Shown here: piece after piece, positions 34,366 through 43,254 of the stretch
Layout of the letters: each line of letters starts with the position of its first letter
How positions within the stretch are numbered: the stretch's first letter is position 1
Assembly: GCF_003725955.1 (NCBI RefSeq)
Contig: NZ_QIBZ01000008.1
Span: 1-64,000 of the forward strand
Direction of reading: 5' to 3'
DNA: 64,000 bases
DNA from: Slackia isoflavoniconvertens
GTDB lineage: Bacteria > Actinomycetota > Coriobacteriia > Coriobacteriales > Eggerthellaceae
Made by a program: the position numbers and the translations under genes
The notes under the pieces: generated by a model
The model's database searches: none
The model's input: only the letters and a program-made list of their open reading frames with translations
What the model was told of the DNA's origin: nothing

Positions 34366-34506
34366 CTAACCCATCAACAGCTTCGTGATAACGACAAGCA
34401 CACCAAGCCACACGACAAAAGCCACCGTGCACAGCACAACGACGAAGACCCCCTGCATGGGAGTTTTCAGGCTGTTCAAGGTTTCTTTGTAGGCTCGCAA
34501 ATCCAT
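34366..34506 (-). CDS. 46-aa single-helix membrane protein ahead of trkH
   Basis: The product is MDLRAYKETLNSLKTPMQGV plus a hydrophobic helix (VVLCTVAFVVWLGVLVVITK) ending LLMG. The stop is 6 bases before the trkH ATG. A consensus TATAAT ends 9 bases before its ATG, which would give a nearly leaderless transcript, and no Shine-Dalgarno is visible. The position suggests a small accessory subunit of the K+ channel, comparable in size to KdpF, but without sequence identity that I can see. Confidence 0.6.
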   Translation of the reverse strand: MDLRAYKETLNSLKTPMQGVFVVVLCTVAFVVWLGVLVVITKLLMG

Positions 34507-34534
34507 AATTGCATGATTATACGCCAGCTGGCAC

Positions 34535-34557
34535 AAAACCGCGCATGGGGCGGTTTT
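34535..34557. terminator. Short bidirectional terminator hairpin
   Basis: AAAACCGC and GCGGTTTT around a 7-nt loop, just upstream of the 46-aa ORF promoter; it would insulate the trkH operon from the tRNA transcripts. Confidence 0.6.
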
Positions 34558-34659
34558 CTTGACGGAATTCCACCTCATCGGTTCGACCCCCGCTCCGTGC
34601 TCGAAAAACGGGAAGAGAAGATTGGGCCCCTTAAGCCCCACTCGCTCCAAAAACAGCGA

Positions 34660-34760
34660 GCGGAAGCCGGGTGTCCCAGATTGCCCCGCCGCATGACCAA
34701 GCGTACTTCGGTACGCGCCGAGCCATGCACAAGGGGCAAGATGGGGTGCCCGGCTTCCGC
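34660..34760. repeat. 101-base nested palindrome with UUCG cap
   Basis: Outer arms GCGGAAGCCGGG (34660-34671) and CCCGGCTTCCGC (34749-34760) pair perfectly. Inner arms TGCCCC/GGGGCA continue the stem, and GCGTAC-TTCG-GTACGC (34701-34716) caps it. It lies between two terminators with no gene. One arm is similar to a palindrome in the hyp operon at 54823-54847 (18 of 25 bases). Confidence 0.75.
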
Positions 34761-34783
34761 GCAGCGTCAGGTCGCCTCATACG

Positions 34784-34810
34784 AAAAAGCGCCGTTCGTG
34801 AGAACGGCGC
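34784..34810 (-). terminator. Terminator of the tRNA-Val/tRNA-Gly transcript
   Basis: GCGCCGTTC and GAACGGCGC around TCAC, followed on the minus strand by TTTTTCG, 10 bases after tRNA-Gly. Confidence 0.88.
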
Positions 34811-34819
34811 AATAAAGAC

Positions 34820-34895
<76 letters not shown>

Positions 34896-34904
34896 ATATA
34901 TAAA

Positions 34905-34979
<75 letters not shown>

Positions 34980-35013
34980 ATTTAACTGGCTGTTGTCGAA
35001 TCAGCGGGTAATT

Positions 35014-35041
35014 ATTATACGAGTTTCAAAAACGCGGTCAA
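35014..35041 (-). promoter_or_regulatory. Consensus promoter of the tRNA-Val/Gly operon
   Basis: On the minus strand TTGACC, a 16-nt spacer and a perfect TATAAT, 35 bases before tRNA-Val. Confidence 0.85.
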
Positions 35042-35060
35042 GCCCTATTTGAAATTTTTT

Positions 35061-35918
35061 CTACAGCCTCAAATCGAGCGACACAGGACAGTGATCACTG
35101 CCAAAAACCTCGTTATGGATGGCGGCATCCTCAACCGAGGCTCGCAGAGCCTCGCTCACCAAGAAGTAGTCAATGCGCCAACCTGCATTGTTCTTGCGCG
35201 CGTTGAAGCGATAACTCCACCACGAATACGCACCTTCCAAATCGGGATGCAGCGTGCGGAACGTATCCACAAACCCCGCATCGAGCAAATCGGTGAATTT
35301 GCCGCGCTCCTCATCGGAAAAGCCCGCATTGCCGCGGTTTGTCTTGGGGTTCTTCAAGTCGATTTCCTCATGCGCCACATTGAAGTCGCCGCACATGACC
35401 ACGGGTTTCGGATGCGCAATCTCATCGGCCCCCGTGCACGGAAGCTCGGCGACGCACACATGCCCCTCGCCCGCCCCCTGCGCCTGCACGGGCACGCCCG
35501 CAGGAATCACGCCGGCCTCAAGCCCCTTGCAGAAATCACGAAACGCATCGTCCCAGGCCATACGATGGTCTATACGAGCCAAACCATCTTGCGCGTTCGG
35601 CGTATACACATCAACGAGCCAAAACTCGGGGAGTTCCAACGCGACGAGGCGCCCCTCGGTATCAAGTTCAGGCACTCCCAAACCGTGAAGTGCGCGCAGC
35701 GGCTCGCGACGCGTAAAAATCGCAGTGCCTGAGTATCCCTTCTTCTCGGCATAGCTCCAAAACTGCAGGTAGCCAGGAAGATCAAGATCGATCTGACCCT
35801 CTTGCAATTTCGTTTCTTGAAGGCAAATCGCATCGGCGTCCAAATCGAGCACTGAATCCTCGAAACCCTTCTTCACCGCGGCCCGCAAGCCATTCACATT
35901 CCATGAAACCAAACGCAT
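35061..35918 (-). CDS. xth: Exodeoxyribonuclease III
   Basis: The protein has 285 residues from an ATG 8 bases after GAGGAG (a GTG three codons earlier is less well placed). Motifs are SWNVNGLRA, LQETKL, VYTPNAQ, MCGDFNVAHEEIDL, FTDLLDAGFVDTFR, WWSYRFNARKNNAGWRIDYFLVS split by usual spacing, and the terminal GSDHCPV. These give the full AP endonuclease / 3'-5' exonuclease active site for base-excision repair. It is about 30 residues longer than the usual ~255; the extra stretch (VQAQGAGEGHVCVAELPC) sits before the GDFN motif. Confidence 0.93.
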   Translation of the reverse strand: MRLVSWNVNGLRAAVKKGFEDSVLDLDADAICLQETKLQEGQIDLDLPGYLQFWSYAEKKGYSGTAIFTRREPLRALHGLGVPELDTEGRLVALELPEFWLVDVYTPNAQDGLARIDHRMAWDDAFRDFCKGLEAGVIPAGVPVQAQGAGEGHVCVAELPCTGADEIAHPKPVVMCGDFNVAHEEIDLKNPKTNRGNAGFSDEERGKFTDLLDAGFVDTFRTLHPDLEGAYSWWSYRFNARKNNAGWRIDYFLVSEALRASVEDAAIHNEVFGSDHCPVSLDLRL

Positions 35919-36026
35919 AGCGCGCACTCCTCTTCAAAAACGAAAAACGGGCTAGACAACCCAGCCCGTCAAGTGTAGCAGTCCGGCCCTGTGCGCCGCA
36001 CCGCGCCACGCATCTTCCGAATTCGT

Positions 36027-36902
36027 TTATTTCTCCTGCCCAGTGCCCTTCTTCTTAGAAAGCCTAAGCTTTGCCGCGACATGCAGAATACGGTCGTGCT
36101 GCCAAATCGCAAGAATTCCGATAACCGCCGCGATGCCAAACAGAATGGCGCTTTGGCCGTAATCCCCTTCGATAAGCCTGTCGGCGCCAAGCGTGCTAAT
36201 GAGCACGCCTGGGATGCGCCCGACATTCGCGAGCACCACAAAGTTGCGCATGCTCATATTCGTAAGCGGAACCAGATAGGTAAACACGTCTTTTGGCAAA
36301 CCGGGAATGAGGAACAGAACGAACACCATAACGTCGAGCTTTTCGGAATTCTCAAAGCGCTCGAGCTTGCTCATCCACTTCTCGGGAATCATCGCGCGAA
36401 CGAACGGCGCGCCGAGTTTATGCACAATCGCAAAAATGAAGGCGCTCGAAATCACGGCGCCCACAATCACGACGAGGGCGCCAATCCACGGGCCATACAT
36501 CATGCCGGCCGCAATTTGCACGATTTCACCGGGAATGAACGCCACCACAATTTGCAGGAATTGGAAGGCGAGCAAAATGAACACGCCGCCGACGCCCGCG
36601 TTGCGCACATCTTCAACTACGCGTTGCAAACCGTCAGGCTCGGATAGCTCGGCGATCCACGGCGCGATAAGCACGCACACGCCCGCCATAAGCACAAAAA
36701 ACAATCCCAAACCCACCAATTTGAAAATATCGGCCTTGGTCAGGCGAGCAAGAGAAGGACGCTCGGAAACGGGAACTTCGTACTTTTCGTTGAAGGCTTC
36801 TTTTTTCGCTTCGTATTTCTCGCGATGCTCCTCGCGCTCTTCTTGAAACTCTTCTTTTTTCAGAGCAATCTTGCCGGTCATGCCCGACGAATTCATCGCC
36901 AT
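36027..36902 (-). CDS. TVP38/TMEM64 (VTT-domain) membrane protein with charged coiled N-terminus
   Basis: The protein has 291 residues from an ATG 6 bases after AGGTG. Residues ~15-45 are a highly charged helix (KKEEFQEEREEHREKYEAKK). The VTT/SNARE-associated domain follows with FIPGEIVQIAAGMMYGPW, the re-entrant G-x(2)-P-G region LFLIPGLPKDVFTYL, and GRIPGVLIST. Relatives are DedA-like membrane proteins linked to lipid scrambling or polyprenyl-phosphate transport. The charged N-terminal helix is an unusual addition. Confidence 0.88.
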   Translation of the reverse strand: MAMNSSGMTGKIALKKEEFQEEREEHREKYEAKKEAFNEKYEVPVSERPSLARLTKADIFKLVGLGLFFVLMAGVCVLIAPWIAELSEPDGLQRVVEDVRNAGVGGVFILLAFQFLQIVVAFIPGEIVQIAAGMMYGPWIGALVVIVGAVISSAFIFAIVHKLGAPFVRAMIPEKWMSKLERFENSEKLDVMVFVLFLIPGLPKDVFTYLVPLTNMSMRNFVVLANVGRIPGVLISTLGADRLIEGDYGQSAILFGIAAVIGILAIWQHDRILHVAAKLRLSKKKGTGQEK

Positions 36903-36963
36903 CTGGTTCACCTAGTTTCATCAAAGCGCCTCACCCAAGCGCATTGACGCCATTGTGACGCAA

Positions 36964-37005
36964 AAGACGGTGGCGCCAGGCGAAAAACCCGAATGCCACC
37001 GTCTT
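36964..37005 (-). terminator. Terminator of the PRC-barrel gene
   Basis: AAGACGGTGGC and GCCACCGTCTT pair around 20 bases, followed on the minus strand by TTGCG; T-run weak. Confidence 0.6.
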
Positions 37006-37088
37006 GCCGTATTTTCGTTAGATTGCCGTAACAATAGCTCCTGCGAATCAAAGCCGAACGCCGCCGGAACAAAGCTCGTTCGACCAAG

Positions 37089-38255
37089 CTACTCGCCCTT
37101 CGCCGCCTTGTCGAATTCGCTCTTGAACGCGGCGAACATGCCTCCTATGCCAGGGTCTTTACGAGAAGGCTCCTCGTCGGCATCGTCGTCGTCATCGTCA
37201 TATTCATCGTCATATTCATCGTCTTCGGGCTCTTCGTATTCGCCTTCGTCGGCTTCCTCGACCAGAGCCTCACCTTCGTCGTCGACCTCTTCGTCGTACT
37301 CTTCCTCGACGTCTTCCTCGGAATCCTCGTCGCCGGCCTTGGCCTTATCGAATTCCTCTTTAAAGGCGGCAAACATGCCCTTGGTTTTCGATTCGCGCTC
37401 GGCGACCTCTTCGCCCACTTCGGTCTCTTCGCCTGCGGCTGCCTTGCTGAACTCTTCCTTAAATGCCCCAAATGCATCTTTGGTCGCGCTCACCTGGCGC
37501 CCAACGCCCTCGGCGCCCTCTTTCACGGCAGCACCCGCGGCAGCCGTTGCGACCTCGACTTTAGGCTTTGCAGCGACAGCGGCTTCTTTCGCCGCGGCAG
37601 CCGTCTCTTTCGCGCGAGCTCCAGCCTTCGCCGTGAATTTGCCCGCGGCCTCGGCCCAACCACCTTCGGGAGAGAGCTCCCACACATCGTCGGAGACCAA
37701 AATCGCGCCCTTGAACACGACCTCTTCGCCCGCTTCGCGCGAATCTTCCTTCACGGCCAAATCGGCACCCATGCCGCGCTTAAAGCCCGCAATGTAGCTC
37801 GCCGGCACCTCGAGCGTTCCCAAAAGAAGCTTCGCCGTAGCACCGTTGCTCGCCTCCACGGCTTCGACCTGGCCCGTTTCGATATCGAACGTGATGTTGT
37901 TCACGAAGCCGACCGCCGTTTCGTCGGCAGTCATGATTGGCAGGCCTTCCCACAAAACGCACTTATCCCAATCGAGGCCCATGGCTCGACATACCGCATG
38001 GCCCGAAGTAGGCGCATCGGGCTTAACCCGAATGCGGCCGTCGGCGAAATCGAAGCCGCCAAGGGCCACGAAGATATCTTTACGGTGGAACATCCAGAGC
38101 AAATCGGGGCGCTTCACTATAAATCCAATGCAGCGTCGCTCGGTCGGATGGAATACGCACGACTTCACCTTACCGATGCGCTTCGTTCCCTTTTTGCCGC
38201 CCACAACGCGGAGCTTGCGAATATCGTGGCTTGTCACCAGCTTCTTACGAGCCAT
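37089..38255 (-). CDS. PRC-barrel protein with acidic tail and three FAAFKxEFDKA repeats
   Basis: The protein has 388 residues. Two PRC-barrel-like domains lie at about 8-80 (RIGKVKSCVFHPTERRCIGF) and 100-165 (ETAVGFVNNITFDIETGQVE). An Ala/Lys-rich helical linker follows, then three copies of a short helix motif: AFGAFKEEFSKAAAG, MFAAFKEEFDKAKAG and MFAAFKSEFDKAAKG, the last being the C-terminus. Between copies two and three is an intensely acidic run of Asp/Glu. PRC barrels bind proteins or RNA (RimM, photosystem H subunit). The repeats look like docking peptides (inference). It precedes the YtxH-type gene on the same strand order. Confidence 0.85.
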   Translation of the reverse strand: MARKKLVTSHDIRKLRVVGGKKGTKRIGKVKSCVFHPTERRCIGFIVKRPDLLWMFHRKDIFVALGGFDFADGRIRVKPDAPTSGHAVCRAMGLDWDKCVLWEGLPIMTADETAVGFVNNITFDIETGQVEAVEASNGATAKLLLGTLEVPASYIAGFKRGMGADLAVKEDSREAGEEVVFKGAILVSDDVWELSPEGGWAEAAGKFTAKAGARAKETAAAAKEAAVAAKPKVEVATAAAGAAVKEGAEGVGRQVSATKDAFGAFKEEFSKAAAGEETEVGEEVAERESKTKGMFAAFKEEFDKAKAGDEDSEEDVEEEYDEEVDDEGEALVEEADEGEYEEPEDDEYDDEYDDDDDDADEEPSRKDPGIGGMFAAFKSEFDKAAKGE

Positions 38256-38331
38256 GTCGGCTCCCCTTCCGTTCGCGAAAAGGGCCGGCGCAAGGCCGAC
38301 CCTTCATTGTGCTGTTCCTGTAGCTGCGGCG

Positions 38332-38946
38332 CTATTCTGCCTTCTGCTCTTCTTCAGCAGCCTCTTCGACTTGCTCGACGGCCTGCTCAACAGCGGCCTC
38401 CGCCTGAAGCTCCTCTGCGACCTGCTCAGCGTTCGCGGATGCTTGCTCGGCGTTTTTCGCCACCTGGGCGGCAATGCGCTCGCGGGCGGCGTCGATCTTC
38501 GCGCGCAGCTCATCGTTCTTTTCGGCGAATACGGGCTTCACGCCCTCGGCCGCCTCGTGCGCGCGGCCCGCAACGGCCTGAGCGCCTTGGGCGATAGCGT
38601 CGGCAGCTTGCTTGCCGCGATCAGACGCGGCTACATACGCCTGCTGGGCACCCTGAGCGACGTTGGTGTACGCCTGCTGGGCGGAAGCGGCGACGTTCGT
38701 GTAAGCGGCCTGCGCATTAGCGGCGGCAGCGCCATAGACCTGCTGGGCATTTTGGGCGGCATTGCCGTAGAACTGCTGAGCGTCAACCGCAACCTGTGCG
38801 CCCAGGCCCTGGGCCTGACCCCACATCGCCTGGGCCTTGTCGGCCACCATCGCGCGCGTCTCAACGCCCGTGCGAGGTGCGTAGAACAATGCGACTCCCG
38901 CGCCAATCAATCCGCCCGCCAGGAACACACCGAGTTTGTTGTTCAT
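38332..38946 (-). CDS. YtxH-domain protein with Ala/Gln helical repeats
   Basis: The protein has 204 residues from an ATG behind GGAGGCAA. The N-terminal LGVFLAGGLIGAGVALFYAP followed by RTG is the YtxH signature: a membrane helix and basic turn. It is followed by tandem ~11-residue repeats (NAQAAYTNVAA, SAQQAYTNVAQ, GAQQAYVAASD) typical of LEA-like amphipathic helices, then an acidic Glu/Ala/Gln tail. Family members are stress-associated in Bacillus. It lies 76 bases upstream of the PRC-barrel gene on the same strand and is probably co-transcribed with it. Confidence 0.85.
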   Translation of the reverse strand: MNNKLGVFLAGGLIGAGVALFYAPRTGVETRAMVADKAQAMWGQAQGLGAQVAVDAQQFYGNAAQNAQQVYGAAAANAQAAYTNVAASAQQAYTNVAQGAQQAYVAASDRGKQAADAIAQGAQAVAGRAHEAAEGVKPVFAEKNDELRAKIDAARERIAAQVAKNAEQASANAEQVAEELQAEAAVEQAVEQVEEAAEEEQKAE

Positions 38947-39222
38947 ATTTGCCTCCTCGAGTACGCGCCGCCGCCACGCAACGACGTTGTTATCGTATTG
39001 GCGCCATTATAAAAGAAAACGCCCGCGCGAACGCGAGCGTTGCCGTTATGTTGAAGCGAAAGACCGCCACACAGAAAATGGGGTGCGCACGGCGCGTAGA
39101 GCCGTCGACGCCCCCATATCGCGCTACCAGCGCAAAAACCCAGGCGATTTCCGGGTTCGCCCAAAGCACATGAGCATCGAACCAGGCCATGCGCACAAAG
39201 CACCAGTGCAAAAACCGCCTGC

Positions 39223-39687
39223 CTAGCGAACCCGCGCGAGCAAAGCGTCGTTCAGCTCGCGCTGCGCGACGGCGAACGCCTGGCGGGCAATATGCTCGTC
39301 GGCATAACTCACCTGCACGCACGCTTTGCGCTCAGGACGATTCGACCACGCGGTTTTGCCGACAAACACCACCTTGCTCGTCGATTCATCAAGCCGAGCC
39401 TGCTCGTCAATAACCAAATGCTCGAGCACATGGGGAATCGACGTGTTAGCGGCCACGCTCATAAACGTTTCGCCACGCTCATTCACGCACGTGTGCGACA
39501 GAATATTCGGAAAACGCGGCAAAAGGTCGGCAATGAGCGCCGGCGTAGCAAAGCAGAATCGCTCATCGGATACTTCCACATAAGCGATCATACGGTCGGG
39601 TCGAACCTCAATGTCCACGATTCGGCACGCCCACCGAAAAGCTTCGGGCGCTTTGGCAGATTCAGGCGGCTTTCGTTGAGGGAACAA
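39223..39687 (-). CDS. Small protein resembling the N-terminal domain of cyanophycin synthetase
   Basis: The protein has 154 residues. The sequence HTCVNERGETFMSVAANTSIP then HVLEHLVIDEQAR recalls the conserved HV-E-H stretch of the cyanophycin synthetase N-terminal domain (which reads like HVIEHVALELQ), and AFAVAQRELND near the end also fits, but the ATP-grasp and Mur-ligase domains are missing. It could be a free-standing homologue with a binding role. Assignment rests on one motif and is tentative. Its start is 2 bases from the stop of the preceding membrane-protein gene. Confidence 0.6.
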   Translation of the reverse strand: MFPQRKPPESAKAPEAFRWACRIVDIEVRPDRMIAYVEVSDERFCFATPALIADLLPRFPNILSHTCVNERGETFMSVAANTSIPHVLEHLVIDEQARLDESTSKVVFVGKTAWSNRPERKACVQVSYADEHIARQAFAVAQRELNDALLARVR

Positions 39688-39689
39688 GG

Positions 39690-40832
39690 CTACGCTCCTG
39701 CAGCCGCGCCCATCGCGCCAGGCTGCACGGCATTCGATCCAGGAGATAAATCGCCCGAGCTCGAGTTAAGCGCTTCGGCGATTTTGGCGCTTTCCTCTTT
39801 ATCTAACGCAGGGGCCGAAGAGGCAGCAGATGTCGACCCACCGGTCGTTTCGGTTTGCGCGGCCGAATCACTAGCTGCTTCACCGGAAGTTTCAGCCGAT
39901 ACTTCACCCGTGGTTTCGCTTGAATCGCCAGAATCTTGAGCAGTGGCATTTTCCTGGCTTTGACCAGCATTCATAAGAGCCGCCGCTTCATCGGCCGAAA
40001 GCACGCAAGGCTCCCCATCGGTTGAGTCGGAGTATTTCTGGAACACCGTTTGAGACCCGTCGGACTCCGTGATAGTGAGCGTCGCGCGGTCGCGTGAGAA
40101 CTCGTATGAGCCGCCGCCCGCAAGATCGACGAACGTGTAAGAAATCGTTTTGTTGTTCGTATCCAGGGCGTATTTGAAATCGACCGAATCGGGCATATGG
40201 ATTTCTTCGGCATCGATGACCACAAGTGCGGTGCCGTTGGCGGTAAGCCATTCGCCCTGAATATCGGCCGAATCGTCAAAGCGAAGCCACGTATCCCACG
40301 CCCAGAATGCGGCCACAGCAGCGCATGCGACAAGCACTGCCGCAAGGCATACGGCGACAATCTTAAGAATGCGATTGCGATGCTCCGAAGAGTGGGGCTT
40401 TGCCACTGACCCCCTGCGCGAAGGACGATTGCGCGGCGACGAGCCCGCATCGGAGAGGCATGTCTCATCCGATGCGGAATTCGAGAGGGCATCTGCGCCA
40501 GACGAAGACGACGCATCGGCACGGCCCGACTCGGCCCCGCTCGGCGGAAACACCGCATCGTGTGCGACAGGAGCTTTCTGCGCAGGCGCCGATTCCTTCG
40601 TCGTCGCACCCGCGACCGAGCCACGGGCGGTTTTTTCTTTCAGCGATTTTTTCTTGCGCGATTTCGCCGCGGCCTTACGGCCAAGCCACTCTCCTGCAGC
40701 CGCCTCGGCACTGGAGACATCGTCCCCCAGGTCAAACGAATCAGCTGGTTCAAGAAATTCTTTTGCGGACTGCGAAACGGGCTGACGCACGGAAGGGCGC
40801 ACATGAGGATCGTTCGAGCGAGACTTGGCCAT
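39690..40832 (-). CDS. Membrane protein with lipocalin/DUF-like extracellular domain, Ser-rich tails
   Basis: The protein has 380 residues. A basic and Ser-rich cytoplasmic part (~155 residues, RKAAAKSRKKKSLKEK) precedes one helix (KIVAVCLAAVLVACAAVAAF). The outside portion begins with DIQGEWLTANGTALVVID and reads like a small beta-barrel domain (ISYTFVDLAGGGSYEFSRD), then a Ser/Thr/Glu-rich low-complexity tail. No family recognised with confidence. It is 25 bases downstream of a similar single-helix protein and 2 bases upstream of the small cyanophycin-synthetase-like gene. Confidence 0.75.
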   Translation of the reverse strand: MAKSRSNDPHVRPSVRQPVSQSAKEFLEPADSFDLGDDVSSAEAAAGEWLGRKAAAKSRKKKSLKEKTARGSVAGATTKESAPAQKAPVAHDAVFPPSGAESGRADASSSSGADALSNSASDETCLSDAGSSPRNRPSRRGSVAKPHSSEHRNRILKIVAVCLAAVLVACAAVAAFWAWDTWLRFDDSADIQGEWLTANGTALVVIDAEEIHMPDSVDFKYALDTNNKTISYTFVDLAGGGSYEFSRDRATLTITESDGSQTVFQKYSDSTDGEPCVLSADEAAALMNAGQSQENATAQDSGDSSETTGEVSAETSGEAASDSAAQTETTGGSTSAASSAPALDKEESAKIAEALNSSSGDLSPGSNAVQPGAMGAAAGA

Positions 40833-40857
40833 TCCTACTGCAGCCCTTTCTTAAAAT

Positions 40858-41730
40858 TCACTGTGAACCCCATGCCGAACCGAGCAGCGACTCCACATCG
40901 CTTCGCGAAACTTGCCACCCATCATCGCCCTGCTCGAGCGTAAGCAGCACGCGCACCGTGCGCGGCTTTTGCTTGTCAATCGAATCGAGCAGCGCTTCTT
41001 TCAAATATGCGCGATAAGCATCCTCATCGTCATACGATAAGGCATCGCCCGCCACCTCGCGAGCGAACGAATCAACCGCGCTCGCTATGTTTTTCGAGGT
41101 CACATCGATATCGACCCAAGCCATGCCGTTGTATACATCAGCTTGGACGACTTTGCATTCGAACTCCGAGCGCAAACGCGGAGCCAAATCGGAGGCGTCG
41201 ATATCCAAATCGGCGAGCGAGTAGCTCCTCTCATCAACGACGGAATCGTATGCGTCCACGAATTCCTGCACGCAATCGAGGAACCGGCTATCCTCATCGG
41301 CGGCAAGCGCGTTGAGAGCCTGCTGCGCATCGGCCATCGCCCGCTTCGCCTCGTCGTTTTTCGCGGCTTCATCAGACGAAGACGAACGCGCGCTCGACGA
41401 ATTTTGCGACGATGCATCACCCAGACGGGTGTCGAGGGGAGACTTCTGCGCAAAGCCGATTGCCCACAACGCGAAAATCAAGGCGGCGACAACGATGCAT
41501 GCGGCAACCAGGGCAACGATCGTAGAAGCGGTAACCACGCGTTTGCCTCCGCGAGCCTTTCCCTTTGCCTTGAGCTTCGCCCGCGACGCAGCTGAGTCTC
41601 GCGCGCTTCCACTTTCCTGCCGAAGTTCCTCACTGGGCGCAGGGCTCGACAACTCCGGCGCGTATTTCGGCGGAGGAGGCGGTGGGGGCGCCGCAGCGCC
41701 CCGTGTGTCATCGCGAAGGGGTTCGGTCAT
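40858..41730 (-). CDS. Single-helix membrane protein with extracytoplasmic helical domain
   Basis: The protein has 290 residues: Pro/Ser-rich N-terminus (PPPPPPPKYAPE), a basic stretch, one membrane helix (TIVALVACIVVAALIF-like, residues ~68-92), then a ~180-residue domain beginning DEAKRAMADAQQALNALAAD and ending ...SRSDVESLLGS. It resembles DUF4878/NTF2-like exported domains in strand/helix order (VNGMAWVDIDVTS-like strands) but this is not certain. Starts 18 bases after serS, so it is in the same transcription unit. Confidence 0.72.
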   Translation of the reverse strand: MTEPLRDDTRGAAAPPPPPPPKYAPELSSPAPSEELRQESGSARDSAASRAKLKAKGKARGGKRVVTASTIVALVAACIVVAALIFALWAIGFAQKSPLDTRLGDASSQNSSSARSSSSDEAAKNDEAKRAMADAQQALNALAADEDSRFLDCVQEFVDAYDSVVDERSYSLADLDIDASDLAPRLRSEFECKVVQADVYNGMAWVDIDVTSKNIASAVDSFAREVAGDALSYDDEDAYRAYLKEALLDSIDKQKPRTVRVLLTLEQGDDGWQVSRSDVESLLGSAWGSQ

Positions 41731-41748
41731 TCGTATGCCTTTGCGTTT

Positions 41749-43032
41749 TTACGCTTCGGCCTTGATGTATTCCATGCCGCCCATGTAGGGAACGAGCACA
41801 TCAGGCACCTTGATAGAGCCGTCGGCCTGCTGGTAGTTCTCCAGAATGGCGGCCATCGTGCGGCCCGCGGGCAGACCAGAGCCGTTCAGCGTGTGAACGT
41901 AGCGCGTGCCCTTGAAGTTCGCGGGGTCGCGATACTTGATGTTTGCGCGGCGCGCCTGGAAGTCGCCGCAGTTCGAACAGCTGGAAATTTCTTTGTATGC
42001 GTTGTAGCTGGGCAGCCACACCTCGACGTCGTAGGTCTGGCGCGCGGAAAAGCCCAGGTCGCCCGTGCACAGCGAAATAACGCGGTAGGGCAGCTCGAGC
42101 TGCTGCAGCAGATATTCGGCTTCGGCGGTCATGCTCTCGAGCTGGGCATCGGAATCTTCGGGCGTGGCAAACTTCACCATCTCGACCTTGTCGAACTCGT
42201 GTTGGCGAATGATGCCTCGCGTGTCGCGGCCGGCAGAGCCAGCCTCTTCGCGGAAGCACGGCGTGAACGCGGTGTACCACTTCGGCAAATCGGCAGCATC
42301 GAGCACTTCGCCCGCATGCAGGTTGGTAAGCACGACTTCAGCGGTGGGAATAAGGAAGTTGTCGCCGGAAACGTGATACGCGTCGTCTTCGAACTTGGGA
42401 AGCTGGCCCGTGCCGAACATGGTCTGACGCTTCACGACGATAGGCGGCCACCATTCTTTGAAACCGCGGGACGTGTGCGTATCGAGGAAATAGTTGATGA
42501 GCGCGCGCTCAAGACGAGCGCCCGCACCGCCGAGCACCGTGAAACGGCTGCCTGAAAGCTTATTGCCTCGATCGAAATCGAGGATGTCCAAATCGGTGCC
42601 AAGATCCCAATGGGGCTTGAAATCGAAATCGAACTCGCGCGGCGTGCCCCAGCGACGGCGCTCGGGGTTTTCGCTTTCGTCTTTGCCCACCGGAGTGGCA
42701 TCGCACGGAATGTTCGGCGATCCCACCAAAATGTCATTGAGCTTGGCGTCGACTTTCTCGCGCTTGGCGCTTGCCTCGGCGAGCTTTTCGTTGATCTGGC
42801 GAACCTGCTCCTTGGCAGCTTCGGCCTCTTCCTTTTTGCCAGCGCCCATGAGCTTGCCGATTTCCTTAGAAGCGGCATTGCGTTCGGCCTGCAGGCTTTC
42901 CTCGGCGGAGATAGCCTCGCGACGCTGCTCGTCGAGCGACGCGAACAGCTCGGCATCCCATGGGAAATTGCGGTTCGCCATTGCCTGGGCAACGGCTTCC
43001 TGGTTATCGCGAACATAGCGAATATCAAGCAT
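41749..43032 (-). CDS. serS: Seryl-tRNA synthetase
   Basis: The protein has 427 residues; [10 protein letters not shown] begins at an ATG behind AAGGAG, and a TTG six codons upstream overlaps that site. The N-terminal coiled-coil arm (residues ~30-110) binds the tRNA long arm. Class II motifs are present: motif 2 [21 protein letters not shown] split by a short gap, and motif 3 [16 protein letters not shown]. It charges tRNA-Ser and tRNA-Sec. I saw no T-box in the 220 bases upstream. Confidence 0.96.
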   Translation of the reverse strand: MLDIRYVRDNQEAVAQAMANRNFPWDAELFASLDEQRREAISAEESLQAERNAASKEIGKLMGAGKKEEAEAAKEQVRQINEKLAEASAKREKVDAKLNDILVGSPNIPCDATPVGKDESENPERRRWGTPREFDFDFKPHWDLGTDLDILDFDRGNKLSGSRFTVLGGAGARLERALINYFLDTHTSRGFKEWWPPIVVKRQTMFGTGQLPKFEDDAYHVSGDNFLIPTAEVVLTNLHAGEVLDAADLPKWYTAFTPCFREEAGSAGRDTRGIIRQHEFDKVEMVKFATPEDSDAQLESMTAEAEYLLQQLELPYRVISLCTGDLGFSARQTYDVEVWLPSYNAYKEISSCSNCGDFQARRANIKYRDPANFKGTRYVHTLNGSGLPAGRTMAAILENYQQADGSIKVPDVLVPYMGGMEYIKAEA

Positions 43033-43254
43033 GGCCTGGCACTCCTTCAAGTGGCTGCGGCGCGCGGAGCGCCGCCTTCGGTGGCTTTGAGCCCCGCGCG
43101 CATCGCGAGGGGCAATAGAAACATATCGTCAAAGTATAGCCCAAACGCGCACACTTCATGCCACGCGCCGCCCTACCTGCGCGAAGGTTGCACAAGAGAG
43201 GGCCGAAAGCAGCCATAAGGGCGCCCAGGCACAGCACCTCTCTGTTTATTTGCT

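Noticed and set aside
43033-43254. Possible T-box upstream of serS
   Set aside because: No T-box core or terminator/antiterminator pair is visible.
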